Source: Oligoflexus sp. (GTDB taxonomy: Bacteria; Bdellovibrionota_B; Oligoflexia; Oligoflexales; Oligoflexaceae). Taken from it: a stretch of DNA of 64,000 nucleotides. The stretch's first letter is position 1. Each line of letters opens with the position of its first letter. A program made the translations under genes and the position numbers. The notes beneath the pieces were generated by a model. That model had not been told where the DNA came from. It did no database searches and saw only the letters and a list, made by a program, of their open reading frames with translations. Where the stretch lies: positions 29,440 through 93,439 of the forward strand of contig NZ_DASTAT010000134.1 in NCBI RefSeq assembly GCF_035712445.1. The letters are read 5' to 3'. Shown here piece after piece: positions 18,083 to 26,366 of the stretch.

Positions 18083-21000
18083 TCAGGATGCCTGATTGTC
18101 ACGCCGCAGGGCGCTCCCGCCGGGGATGGCGAGGGGAAGAATAAGGATGAAGGTGGTGGATTCCGCGTGCTCGTCCCATTCCAGATCGCCATGAGCGCGC
18201 TTCGCGAGACGGCGCGAGACGGGTAAGCCGAGACCACTGCCGCGACGACCCTTGGTGGAAAAACCGCGTTCGAAGATCTGCCGGGCCAGGAGCGGATCTA
18301 TTTTCGGCCCCGCGTTGCTGATGCCCATGCGCAGCATTCTCGTTTCGTAGTCCATGCTGCCGAATATTTCGATCCAGCGATCCTCGGTCACTTGCGCTTC
18401 AATCACATCCATGGCGTTCTGCAAAAGATTCAGGAAAATCTGCTGCAGCGTGGCCAGGCCAATGGCCACCTTGATATGCGGAACATCGGTGAAGACGCGA
18501 ATCCGCATTTTATCGAGGCGTCTTTGCAGGAGCAGGAGCGTACCAGCCACCGCTTCATCCGCATAGATCTCGGTCTGGAGCAGAGGACTTTGATGAAAGG
18601 CCAGGATCGTGCGCATCAGACGCTGCGCTTCCACCGTCACCCGCAGAAGTTCCTGGAATGAAAATATCAGATCAAGGGTGTGCGTGAAGCTCGCAAGATC
18701 GGCAGGGGCCCAGTTCTGAAGACGCTTCCATTGATCCTGCAGTTCCACGATGGGAATATGCGTGCGAGCCAAAAGAAAGCGCAGCTGCCTGAGCGTATCC
18801 TGGGCGGGATGTTCCTGAGTCGGTGGCACCAGAGCCTGGGCTTTTTTCTCGAATTCCAGGCCCGTGCTCCGCTCCACCAGACTGTCCAGAAGGCTTTCGC
18901 GGAACGTTGTATCCAAAGGATTATGCCGCAGAATAGCCCGCAGCTCCTGATCGGTCAGATGCTCGGTTGCGCGGGAACTGGTCAGAATGGTTTTGATCTC
19001 ATGACTGAGGTCGGTGAAGATTTCACCAAGCTGCACCATACGATCGCGCTGCTCCTGATCATTTTGATAACGATGGAGCTGAATGCGGCCGACCAGGTTT
19101 CTGACCCGCAGCGTCAACTCCAGGGGATTGATCGGCTTGGCCAAATAATCATCCGCACCCCATTCGAGCCCGATGAGTCGATCATCCTCGGTGGCCCGCG
19201 CTGTGACCAGGATCACCGGAGTGTCACAGAGATCCTCGCGACCCTGGACGAAGCGAAGGACGTCCTCGCCCGAGATGTCCGGCATCATAAGATCAAGGAT
19301 AATCAGATCTGGATGCAGATGAACGATCGCATCCATTCCGGCTTTGCCGCCGATGGCGATGGACGTGCGATAGCCCTCGGACTTTAAAATTTCCGCGAGA
19401 ATTTCGCAGTTCGACTCATGATCGTCCACGACGAGGATATGAAAGCTTCCCGGATCGGCCAGGAGTGGTGATGACAGGCGCGCATGGGACGGCGGCGGGG
19501 TCATGGTTTTGGGAATGCGTTCCAGCCGTGCGGCTTCCATAAGGGGCTTGTCATGTTCCGGGGCCACCAGCAGCTGCTCGGAACTTTCCGGTATCCAGAT
19601 ACGAAAGCGCGAGCCTTTGTCCGGGGTCGAATCGAGTTCGATTCGGCCCTTCATGAGGTCAATAAGCTGCTTGACCAGGGCAAGGCCGAGCCCGGTTCCT
19701 TCATAACGCCGCCGCGCATCGGATTCCACCTGGGCAAATTCCTCGAAGATCCTCTGCCTTTGATCAGGCGCGATGCCGATGCCGGTGTCGCTCACGGAAA
19801 GGATGAGTTCACCCGCCAGACGCTCCAGGCGCAGGGTCACCTGGTTGCTGCGGCCAGCCTTGGAAAACTTGAACGCGTTGCCGATCAGATTTCGGGCGAT
19901 CGTATAGATCTTTTCACGGTCCTGAATGAAATGGGCGTCGGCACCTTTCAGATCCAGGCGCGAATCATACTGGGAATGGGGATATCGCAGCCGCAGCCCT
20001 TCGGCCAGATCATCAATATCATTCCGCAGCCGATGCAGATCAATTCGCGAAGCTGTGACATTCAGCTCGCCGCGTTTGGATTTGGCCAGATCCAGGATCA
20101 TGTTCACCTGATTCTTCAGAGACTCCGCCAGACGCTTGGCCTTATCGAGCTGACCCTGAATCGTTTCGTTGACCGTTCCATAATGCCCGGATCGGATCAG
20201 GTCTATGAAGCCGATAATACCTGTCAAAGGCGTCCGCAGCTCATGCGAGGTATTATGAAAGAAGGTGGTGCGCGCCTGCTCCTGTTCGATCAGACTTCGC
20301 ATGCGGAGCTTTTGATTATGAGCATCCCGCGTCTTCAGTATGGCCCACGCGGCAGCAGCCCCTAGAATCAAAAGCCCGAGCAGACTGATATAGACCGTGC
20401 GGTGCATTCTTTGCGACTGCAAAAGCTCCAGATTCTGAATGCGGTTCTGCTCGCGGAGCAAGGCGTTCTGATGCTCCTGTCTTTGAAGCTCCAGATTGGT
20501 GGCCATACGGGCCACAGTCACAGCATTCTTTTCGCGCCAGTAGCGTTCACTCAATTCCCCAAGTTCCCTGCGGGTGATCAGCTCATCGTGACTGCGGCCC
20601 AAAGCCTGCAGGACGTCGGCCTTGACCTTTTGAAAGGTCACGCGCATATGCAGCGAGCCCTTGGGGCCGTAATACTGTTCAAGCTCCTGGCAGGCCTGCC
20701 AGGCCTCAGCCGTCTGACCATCCAAAAGCCAGGCCCGGGCCATCGAGAGTATCGTCGGACCGATTTGATAGTCGAACCTCAGTTTCCGGAAAACCGGCAG
20801 GGCCTTCTGCAAAAAAATCAGTGCTTCGCGCGGCTTTTGGTCCTCGATCAGATAGCGTCCGAGCCGCAGGTCGGAATGGGCCACAAGATGCTGGTAGCCA
20901 AGTGATTGCGCCACGGCCTGGGCTTTCCTTTGAACCACCGAAGCGTCGGTGAAACGTTTTTGCTCGTAATGATGGAAGGCAATGGAATCCAGCGTGTAAT

Positions 21001-21685
21001 AGGTCGCGTAGCGCTTATTGTTTTGACTGAACCAGGCCAGGGCCTCCTCCAGCATGGCTCGACCTGTTTCGACTTTTTCACCCTGCAGGGATGTATAAAG
21101 GGAACCCATGTTGGTGAGGAAGTCGTAGTAACGATCGTCCTTCGGGAGGTTTTGAAAGGCGGTGAGAGCATTCTGATAGGCTTCGAAAGCAAAGCGTTCG
21201 TCACCATTGCGATCAAAGAAATTGCCGGTCACGCTATAGAAATAGGCTAAAAGCCCGGGGTCATTGGCCTTGCGCGCCTCTTCCAGGGTTTTCAAAAAGC
21301 CGGCTTTGGCCTCTTCATAATGATCGGCGTATTCCTCGGCTCCGGCGATGACGCTATGAAGGATGGTAATGATCCGATGATCCTGAGAAGCCTGGGCGAT
21401 GGGCAAAGCATTACGGGCAAGGTCGGCAGCATGCTCCGGCTGTTCACAGAGCCAGGCGCCTTCCGCGGCCAGCGCAGCAGCCTCAAGCCAGGCTTTGGTC
21501 TGACGCTCGGGATGCAGGGCATGCATCAGGTTACTGGCCCGTTCACTCGCGCGTCTCGGATCATCGAAGAGCTGCGCGCGGATGCTTACCAGATCATTTC
21601 TCTCGGGCGCGCGATTGCTCGCGGCCCAGGCCTGGGAAAAAAATGCCCAGACCCCCCAAAGAAAAATGATGCGGATACTGATCAC
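18083..21685 (-). CDS. Hybrid sensor kinase: TPR sensor, histidine kinase, receiver, second histidine kinase
   Basis: 1200 residues, GTG start at 21685 with GGAGC six bases upstream. A signal sequence (to about 21) is followed by a periplasmic TPR array (about 40-400), a membrane helix (about 430-455), a HisKA with the phospho-His in HNTSHELRTPLTG (about 477), and an ATPase domain (N box near 602, GTGLGLAL near 665). A receiver spans about 745-865 with Asp in LIILDLMMPD. The chain continues with a second HisKA-like stretch (DLSHEIKT, about 895) and a second ATPase domain (LLQNAMDV, about 1088; GSGLGLPVS, about 1153). Two full kinase cores around one receiver suggest an internal relay. It follows phzF and rarA closely on the same strand. 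Confidence 0.88.
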   Translation of the reverse strand: MISIRIIFLWGVWAFFSQAWAASNRAPERNDLVSIRAQLFDDPRRASERASNLMHALHPERQTKAWLEAAALAAEGAWLCEQPEHAADLARNALPIAQASQDHRIITILHSVIAGAEEYADHYEEAKAGFLKTLEEARKANDPGLLAYFYSVTGNFFDRNGDERFAFEAYQNALTAFQNLPKDDRYYDFLTNMGSLYTSLQGEKVETGRAMLEEALAWFSQNNKRYATYYTLDSIAFHHYEQKRFTDASVVQRKAQAVAQSLGYQHLVAHSDLRLGRYLIEDQKPREALIFLQKALPVFRKLRFDYQIGPTILSMARAWLLDGQTAEAWQACQELEQYYGPKGSLHMRVTFQKVKADVLQALGRSHDELITRRELGELSERYWREKNAVTVARMATNLELQRQEHQNALLREQNRIQNLELLQSQRMHRTVYISLLGLLILGAAAAWAILKTRDAHNQKLRMRSLIEQEQARTTFFHNTSHELRTPLTGIIGFIDLIRSGHYGTVNETIQGQLDKAKRLAESLKNQVNMILDLAKSKRGELNVTASRIDLHRLRNDIDDLAEGLRLRYPHSQYDSRLDLKGADAHFIQDREKIYTIARNLIGNAFKFSKAGRSNQVTLRLERLAGELILSVSDTGIGIAPDQRQRIFEEFAQVESDARRRYEGTGLGLALVKQLIDLMKGRIELDSTPDKGSRFRIWIPESSEQLLVAPEHDKPLMEAARLERIPKTMTPPPSHARLSSPLLADPGSFHILVVDDHESNCEILAEILKSEGYRTSIAIGGKAGMDAIVHLHPDLIILDLMMPDISGEDVLRFVQGREDLCDTPVILVTARATEDDRLIGLEWGADDYLAKPINPLELTLRVRNLVGRIQLHRYQNDQEQRDRMVQLGEIFTDLSHEIKTILTSSRATEHLTDQELRAILRHNPLDTTFRESLLDSLVERSTGLEFEKKAQALVPPTQEHPAQDTLRQLRFLLARTHIPIVELQDQWKRLQNWAPADLASFTHTLDLIFSFQELLRVTVEAQRLMRTILAFHQSPLLQTEIYADEAVAGTLLLLQRRLDKMRIRVFTDVPHIKVAIGLATLQQIFLNLLQNAMDVIEAQVTEDRWIEIFGSMDYETRMLRMGISNAGPKIDPLLARQIFERGFSTKGRRGSGLGLPVSRRLAKRAHGDLEWDEHAESTTFILILPLAIPGGSALRRDNQAS

Positions 21686-21695
21686 GGAATGCTCC

Positions 21696-21714
21696 GATGG
21701 TTTTTACAACCATC
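21696..21714 (-). promoter_or_regulatory. Hairpin abutting the kinase ribosome site
   Basis: GATGGTT pairs exactly with AACCATC (7 bp, 5-base loop). On the minus strand the stem lies 10 bases after the phzF stop and directly before the GGAGC ribosome site of the kinase gene. It may be a 3' structure for phzF or may influence kinase translation. Confidence 0.4.
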
Positions 21715-21724
21715 ATAGCACGCC

Positions 21725-22657
21725 TCAGTTAGGCAGTTTTCGCAGCCGCCCCTCGCCTATCAACACGGCCTGGCCGCCCACGTGAACGCCTTGCAGAACG
21801 CCATCTTGGGAATGAGCTGTGATCTCCAAAAGACTCGGGCGTCCCATGGCAAAACCCTGTTCGACGATCCATTGCATCGCATCATGAGGATGCTTTTCCC
21901 GCGCGAAAAGAAAGCCGGCAAAAGCCGCAGCCGCAGACCCTGTGGCCGGATCTTCAACGATGCCCTTTTCAGGTCCGAACATGCGCCCGTACACGTGATG
22001 CTTTTTATTCATCGGATCGAAGGCAAAGACAAACACCGAGGAAGCCCAGCTGTCCTTCAGCGTGCTTTCCCAAACGCCGGTATTGATGCGCGACTGATCC
22101 ACGGCTGTGCGTGACCAGAGCGGTACGAAGAAGAAAGGAACACCACAGGACCATGCCGTCGGTTGACAGTGATCATCCCAGATCAGATCCTGAGGCTCCA
22201 CCGAAAGAGTGGCCGCCAGCTGCTCTTTCGTAATGGTGATGCGTCCGCGTTCAGGCAGCTGCGCCGTCTTCAGTGTCGCGCGTCCCAGCTCGGGATTTTC
22301 AACTTCCATTGCAACGTGAACGAGCCCGATCTTCTCTTCAAAAATAATGCGGCCGCCCATTTCCAAATGAAATTCCTTCCGCTCCGCAAGCCAACCCAAG
22401 GCGACCGCAGCACCGACAGTCGGATGACCGGCAAAGGGCAATTCCTGGGTAGGCGTGAAAATGCGGAGCGAGGCGGTGTGGCCTTTTTTCTGCGGCGGAA
22501 ATATGAAAACGGTTTCGGATAGATTGAATTCCGTCGCGATCGCCTGCATCTGTTCGGTGGTCAGAGGCATCTTTGGGAATGGCACGACTGCCAGGGGGTT
22601 GCCTGTATACGGACGGTCAGTGAAAACATCGAGCAAAAGGTAGGATAGCGCTTCCAT
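21725..22657 (-). CDS. PhzF-family isomerase
   Basis: 310 residues. The family hallmarks are all present: the N-terminal FTDRPYTGNPLAVV, the catalytic Glu in FNLSETVF, FAGHPTVGAA, and EDPATGSAAAA in the C-terminal lobe, which mirrors the N-terminal lobe in the diaminopimelate-epimerase fold. True PhzF isomerises 2,3-dihydro-3-hydroxyanthranilate in phenazine synthesis, but most chromosomal homologues have unknown substrates, and no other phenazine genes are present. ATG at 22657 has GAGGG upstream. It sits between rarA and the large kinase on one strand with short gaps, so co-transcription is likely. Confidence 0.88.
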   Translation of the reverse strand: MEALSYLLLDVFTDRPYTGNPLAVVPFPKMPLTTEQMQAIATEFNLSETVFIFPPQKKGHTASLRIFTPTQELPFAGHPTVGAAVALGWLAERKEFHLEMGGRIIFEEKIGLVHVAMEVENPELGRATLKTAQLPERGRITITKEQLAATLSVEPQDLIWDDHCQPTAWSCGVPFFFVPLWSRTAVDQSRINTGVWESTLKDSWASSVFVFAFDPMNKKHHVYGRMFGPEKGIVEDPATGSAAAAFAGFLFAREKHPHDAMQWIVEQGFAMGRPSLLEITAHSQDGVLQGVHVGGQAVLIGEGRLRKLPN

Positions 22658-22731
22658 GGTACCCTCACGGCTTGAAGGAAAAGTCTGGGCTCACTCTATA
22701 TGCCCTGGGTTTATCCCGCAAGCCGCTCGTC

Positions 22732-24003
22732 TCACTTCCTCTGACTTCCCGGCCTCAATCGTTCCAGATAATCGCGAATTGCTTTTTCCGAACCTTGTTC
22801 CGAAGGTTCGTAAAAGCGCATTTTTCCGAGGTTCGGAGGCAGATTGGACTGCTGCGCGGCCTTCTGCGGATTATCATGGGCATAGGTATAGTTCTGACCA
22901 TAACCCATTTCCTTCATGAAACGGGTCGGTGCGTTGCGCAGATGCAAGGGCACCGGCAAATCTCCGGTCTTTTCCACCAAGGCCAGGGCCTGGTTTATAC
23001 CAAGATAACTGCGGTTGGACTTGGGGCTTGAGGCGAGATAGGTCGTCGCCTGGGCCAGAATTATGCGCGACTCGGGCATGCCGATTTCCTTGACGGAGGA
23101 GAGACAGGCCTGAGCCACCACCAACGCTGTAGGATGCGCATTGCCGATGTCTTCACTGGCGGCAATCACAAGGCGTCTTGCCAGAAACACAGGGTCCTCG
23201 CCACCATGCAGCATACGCGCAAGATAATAAAGAGCCGCATCCGGATCACTGGCCCGAATGCTTTTGATGAAGGCGGAAATCAGATCGTAATGGAAGTCAC
23301 CTGCGCGATCATAGTGCCGGGCGATGAGATGCAGGATCGGCTGCATGTCATCGGCTGTGATTTCCGCTTTATCCTTGGTCACACCCAGCACGGCTTCCAA
23401 AAGATTCAAGCCCGCCCGGGCATCGCCATCCGCGGCGCGCGCAAGAATCTGCGCGAGGTCCGGATTCAATATCCGCTCTTCACGTTTCGCAACACGCACA
23501 AAAAGTTGGGCTAACGCTTCATCATTGATCTTCTGCATGGGGATGGTCAGCGAACGTGACAGAAGAGCGTTATTCACCGAGAACGAAGGGTTTTCGCTGG
23601 TGGCACCAATCAGCTTGATGATGCCCGCTTCCACGGCCGGCAGAAGACTGTCCTGTTGGTTCTTGCTGAGACGATGAATCTCGTCCAGAAAAAGGATTTC
23701 CGCCTTGTCACCCAGCTCAAGGCCTTCGCGCGATCGCTGGATCACTTCGCGAATGTCCTTCACGCCGGCTTCCACGGCCGAAAGCTCAATCACGGGGCGC
23801 TTGACAATGCGCCCAATCAAACGGGCCAAGCTGGTTTTGCCTGTGCCCGGAGGTCCCCAAAAGAGCAGGGCATGGAACTGGTCGGCGTGGACCAGCTTCC
23901 AAAGGGCTGTGCCTGGGGACCAGACCTTCTCCTGTCCGATCAATTCATCGGCCTGTTCGGGGCGATAACGCGCCGCCAGGGGGGATTGCTTATTCTGTGG
24001 CAT
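22732..24003 (-). CDS. rarA: Replication-associated recombination protein A (AAA clamp-loader-like)
   Basis: 423 residues, typical RarA/MgsA length. It opens with LAARYRPEQADELIGQ, has Walker [10 protein letters not shown], Walker B ILFLDEIHRL, the ATSENPSF sensor 1 segment, and the C-terminal tetramerisation and MgsA regions ending in ...GYGQNYTYAHDNP and MRFYEP. RarA acts at stalled replication forks and gaps and interacts with single-strand-binding protein. The start codon follows a weak GGGAT site. It is the first gene of the rarA, phzF, kinase run. Confidence 0.93.
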   Translation of the reverse strand: MPQNKQSPLAARYRPEQADELIGQEKVWSPGTALWKLVHADQFHALLFWGPPGTGKTSLARLIGRIVKRPVIELSAVEAGVKDIREVIQRSREGLELGDKAEILFLDEIHRLSKNQQDSLLPAVEAGIIKLIGATSENPSFSVNNALLSRSLTIPMQKINDEALAQLFVRVAKREERILNPDLAQILARAADGDARAGLNLLEAVLGVTKDKAEITADDMQPILHLIARHYDRAGDFHYDLISAFIKSIRASDPDAALYYLARMLHGGEDPVFLARRLVIAASEDIGNAHPTALVVAQACLSSVKEIGMPESRIILAQATTYLASSPKSNRSYLGINQALALVEKTGDLPVPLHLRNAPTRFMKEMGYGQNYTYAHDNPQKAAQQSNLPPNLGKMRFYEPSEQGSEKAIRDYLERLRPGSQRK

Positions 24004-24090
24004 GGAATGATCCCGAGTCGGTTAAAACACCGCCTTCTTTGTAACCGGAAATCGTGAGGGGGCCAACCAGTCAGAATGTTGTGGTTAGCT

Positions 24091-24119
24091 AAAAAACCAC
24101 CCGCAGGATCTGCGAGTGG
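24091..24119 (-). terminator. Rho-independent terminator
   Basis: On the minus strand CCACTCGCAG and CTGCGGGTGG form a 10-bp stem (one G-U) with a three-base loop, followed by six T residues. It ends the transcript of the HNH lipoprotein gene. Confidence 0.85.
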
Positions 24120-24184
24120 CCTGGGGAACAGGCTTCCCTTGGCGGTTCAGCCTGATAAGCTTGGGCTTAAAGCGCCGCGAACAA

Positions 24185-24709
24185 TTAGAGATGACCGTAA
24201 GTGGTCTCGATCTCAACTTGAACGCGCTCGGCTTCATCCAGATTATTTTTCACCAGCTTGATGTAGTATATGGCGTCGACCTGCTTCATGCGGCCTCGTT
24301 CCATATAGAGACAAAGCCTCTGCTCCAGATCGTCGGTATAAATGTAGACCGACTTATGCTGAGGCCAGAGGTTCGCGACATCATTACTGCCGCCCATGCA
24401 AAGGGGGATGTAATGATCGATTTTAAAATCATTCCGCGGCATACTTCCGATCGTATAATCGAAGGTGTTGTCGTAGGTTTTAATGATTTTGTTTTTAAGA
24501 GAGGAAGAGACGGATCGGGTGCAGTAGGGGATGCGTTCAGGATAGCGGTACTCACTCGGGTTCTTACACGTGGTGCCGGGAGTCATGGACTCCTCGGGGA
24601 ACAAGGGATACCTGTCCTCGCCCGTTGGCCTCGCACTTAACGTCGATTCTGGATCCGAAGGACCACAGGCTGTGATGAAAATCGCAGCCAAAACAAAAGC
24701 TAAACGCAT
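24185..24709 (-). CDS. Lipoprotein with HNH-type nuclease signature
   Basis: 174 residues; ATG at 24709 has GAGG upstream and begins directly with a lipoprotein signal peptide (lipobox ITAC, Cys15). After a low-complexity linker with a Cys pair comes KIDHYIPLCMGG (Asp98, His99) followed by SNDVANLWPQ and a helical DLEQRLCLY segment. The order D-H, P-L, G-G-S-N-D, N-L-W-P is the HNH pattern of small secreted or phage-type endonucleases. I infer a membrane-anchored nuclease facing the periplasm or surface, possibly nutritional or antagonistic; activity is not proven. It has its own terminator. Confidence 0.75.
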   Translation of the reverse strand: MRLAFVLAAIFITACGPSDPESTLSARPTGEDRYPLFPEESMTPGTTCKNPSEYRYPERIPYCTRSVSSSLKNKIIKTYDNTFDYTIGSMPRNDFKIDHYIPLCMGGSNDVANLWPQHKSVYIYTDDLEQRLCLYMERGRMKQVDAIYYIKLVKNNLDEAERVQVEIETTYGHL

Positions 24710-25014
24710 GCAAAGATCCTCATAGTCAAGCATTTACGGTGCCTGGTAGAAACGCTGAACCGATTTTCAGCTTATACGAAGTTCACGGACTGGATAGCAC
24801 AACGTAGTATAAAGAGAAACTGCCGTCTGGTGAAGATTCAAACAATTTTGCGAGTGGGGTCAAAATGACTTCTTGTAAGGCAGAAATTGCCCCTCGTGCG
24901 ACCTACCGGATGTTCCGAAAGTCCAGAGACGACAGGAGATTAGCCTTGACAAAGATTAGGTCGAGGACTAGCCATACTACGCTTCCATAAGCACGCGCGA
25001 GGCAAGAGGGTGGC
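24710..25014. promoter_or_regulatory. Divergent intergenic region with mgtE promoter candidate
   Basis: 305 bases between the HNH lipoprotein and mgtE. A perfect -35 TTGACA at 24946-24951 is followed after 17 bases by TAGCCA (24969-24974), a weak -10, about 40 bases before the mgtE start. I looked for an M-box-like magnesium riboswitch and saw no convincing leader architecture. No gene is visible here. Confidence 0.35.
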
Positions 25015-26352
25015 ATGATACGCCTGGATGAAACTCAAAACGAAAAGCAGCTCCAGGACAGCGACGCCCTGCGGGAGACGTGGGCTGATCTATCGGCCGA
25101 AGATCGTTTGAATGCTTTCATGAACCTCGAACGTGCCGCCGCGGAAGACTTTTTTTTGACCCTCAAGACCGATGAACAGGCCGAACTCCTTGTAAGCCTG
25201 CCGGTCTTTGAACGCCGCTTTTGGCTTCGCATTCTGCCCCCCGATGACCTGGCCGACTTGATTCAGGAATTTGAACCCGAACTGCGCTACGCCATGCTCG
25301 CCGAACTCGATCCTCGCCTGGGAAAAGAGGTTGCGGCCCTGCTCGCGTATGCCGAGGACCAGGCCGGTGGTTTGATGAACCCCCGCTTTGCCCGGATTCG
25401 GCCGGATATGCAGGTGGGGGAAGCCCTGCGCTATCTGAGGAAGCAGGCCCACGAAAACCTGGAAAACTTGCGCTTCATCTATGTGCTGGATCGGGATCAA
25501 AAACTTCTCGGTGCGGTTTCGCTGCGGGAAATCTTCCTCGCGCCCGATCAAAAGCTGGTGCAGGACATCATGCGCACCAACCTTGTGGTCGCCAATGAAA
25601 ACATGGATCAGGAAGCGCTGAAGCAGCTCTTCGCCAGTCACGGTCTGATGGCCATCCCCATCGTGGATAGCGCTGGCCGCATGAAAGGTATCGTGACCGC
25701 GGATGATATCGTGGAAGTCGTGGAAGAGGAAGCCACGGAAGATATCCAGCGCATGGCCGGTGTCGAGGCTCTCGACGCGCCCTATTTGAAAATAGATCTG
25801 GCGAGCATGATCAAAAAACGTGGGGGCTGGCTGGTCATCCTGTTTTTTGGAGAGATGTTCACCGCTACGGCCATGAGTTACTTCGAGCACGAGTTGGAAC
25901 GCGCTCTGGTGCTGGCTCTTTTTATTCCACTTATCATAAGCAGTGGCGGCAACTCGGGATCCCAGGCGTCCACGCTTGTCGTGCGGGCCATGGCTCTCGG
26001 CGAAGTGCGTCTGCGCGATTGGAGCAAGGTTCTGGGGCGCGAGATTGTCGTCGGCGCGGCCCTGGGTTTGATCCTGGGTTCATTCGGACTCTTGCGCATT
26101 ATCTTCTGGCCCAATCGGGATACGGTTTACGGCGAGCATTTTTTTCTGGTCGGATTGTCGGTTGCCGTCAGCCTCGTAGGCGTCGTTCTTTGGGGAAGTT
26201 TGAGCGGATCCATGCTGCCTTTTGTCCTGCGCAAGTGCAAGCTGGATCCCGCCACGGCCTCGGCGCCGTTTGTGGCGACGCTCGTGGACGTGTGCGGTCT
26301 CATCATCTATTTCACAACAGCCAGCCTTATCCTTCGCGGTACGCTGCTCTAA
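25015..26352 (+). CDS. mgtE: Magnesium transporter MgtE
   Basis: 445 residues in the MgtE order: an N-terminal superhelical domain of FLTLKTDEQAELL-type repeats (about 30-135), two CBS domains (about 140-260) that sense cytosolic magnesium, a plug helix, and five membrane helices from about 275 onward. The pore-lining IISSGGNSGSQAS motif and the FVATLVDVCGL motif of the last helices are intact. MgtE is a Mg2+-gated channel importing Mg2+. ATG at 25015 has GAGGG upstream. It converges with the subtilase gene across a 14-base gap. Confidence 0.95.
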   Translation: MIRLDETQNEKQLQDSDALRETWADLSAEDRLNAFMNLERAAAEDFFLTLKTDEQAELLVSLPVFERRFWLRILPPDDLADLIQEFEPELRYAMLAELDPRLGKEVAALLAYAEDQAGGLMNPRFARIRPDMQVGEALRYLRKQAHENLENLRFIYVLDRDQKLLGAVSLREIFLAPDQKLVQDIMRTNLVVANENMDQEALKQLFASHGLMAIPIVDSAGRMKGIVTADDIVEVVEEEATEDIQRMAGVEALDAPYLKIDLASMIKKRGGWLVILFFGEMFTATAMSYFEHELERALVLALFIPLIISSGGNSGSQASTLVVRAMALGEVRLRDWSKVLGREIVVGAALGLILGSFGLLRIIFWPNRDTVYGEHFFLVGLSVAVSLVGVVLWGSLSGSMLPFVLRKCKLDPATASAPFVATLVDVCGLIIYFTTASLILRGTLL

Positions 26353-26366
26353 TAAATTTCCGGAGC

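Noticed and set aside
21725-22657. Phenazine biosynthesis cluster
   Set aside because: Only a PhzF-family gene is present, and most chromosomal PhzF homologues are unrelated to phenazines.
24734-25014. Magnesium riboswitch upstream of mgtE
   Set aside because: The leader after the likely promoter is only about 35 bases and I could not find M-box-type paired elements.
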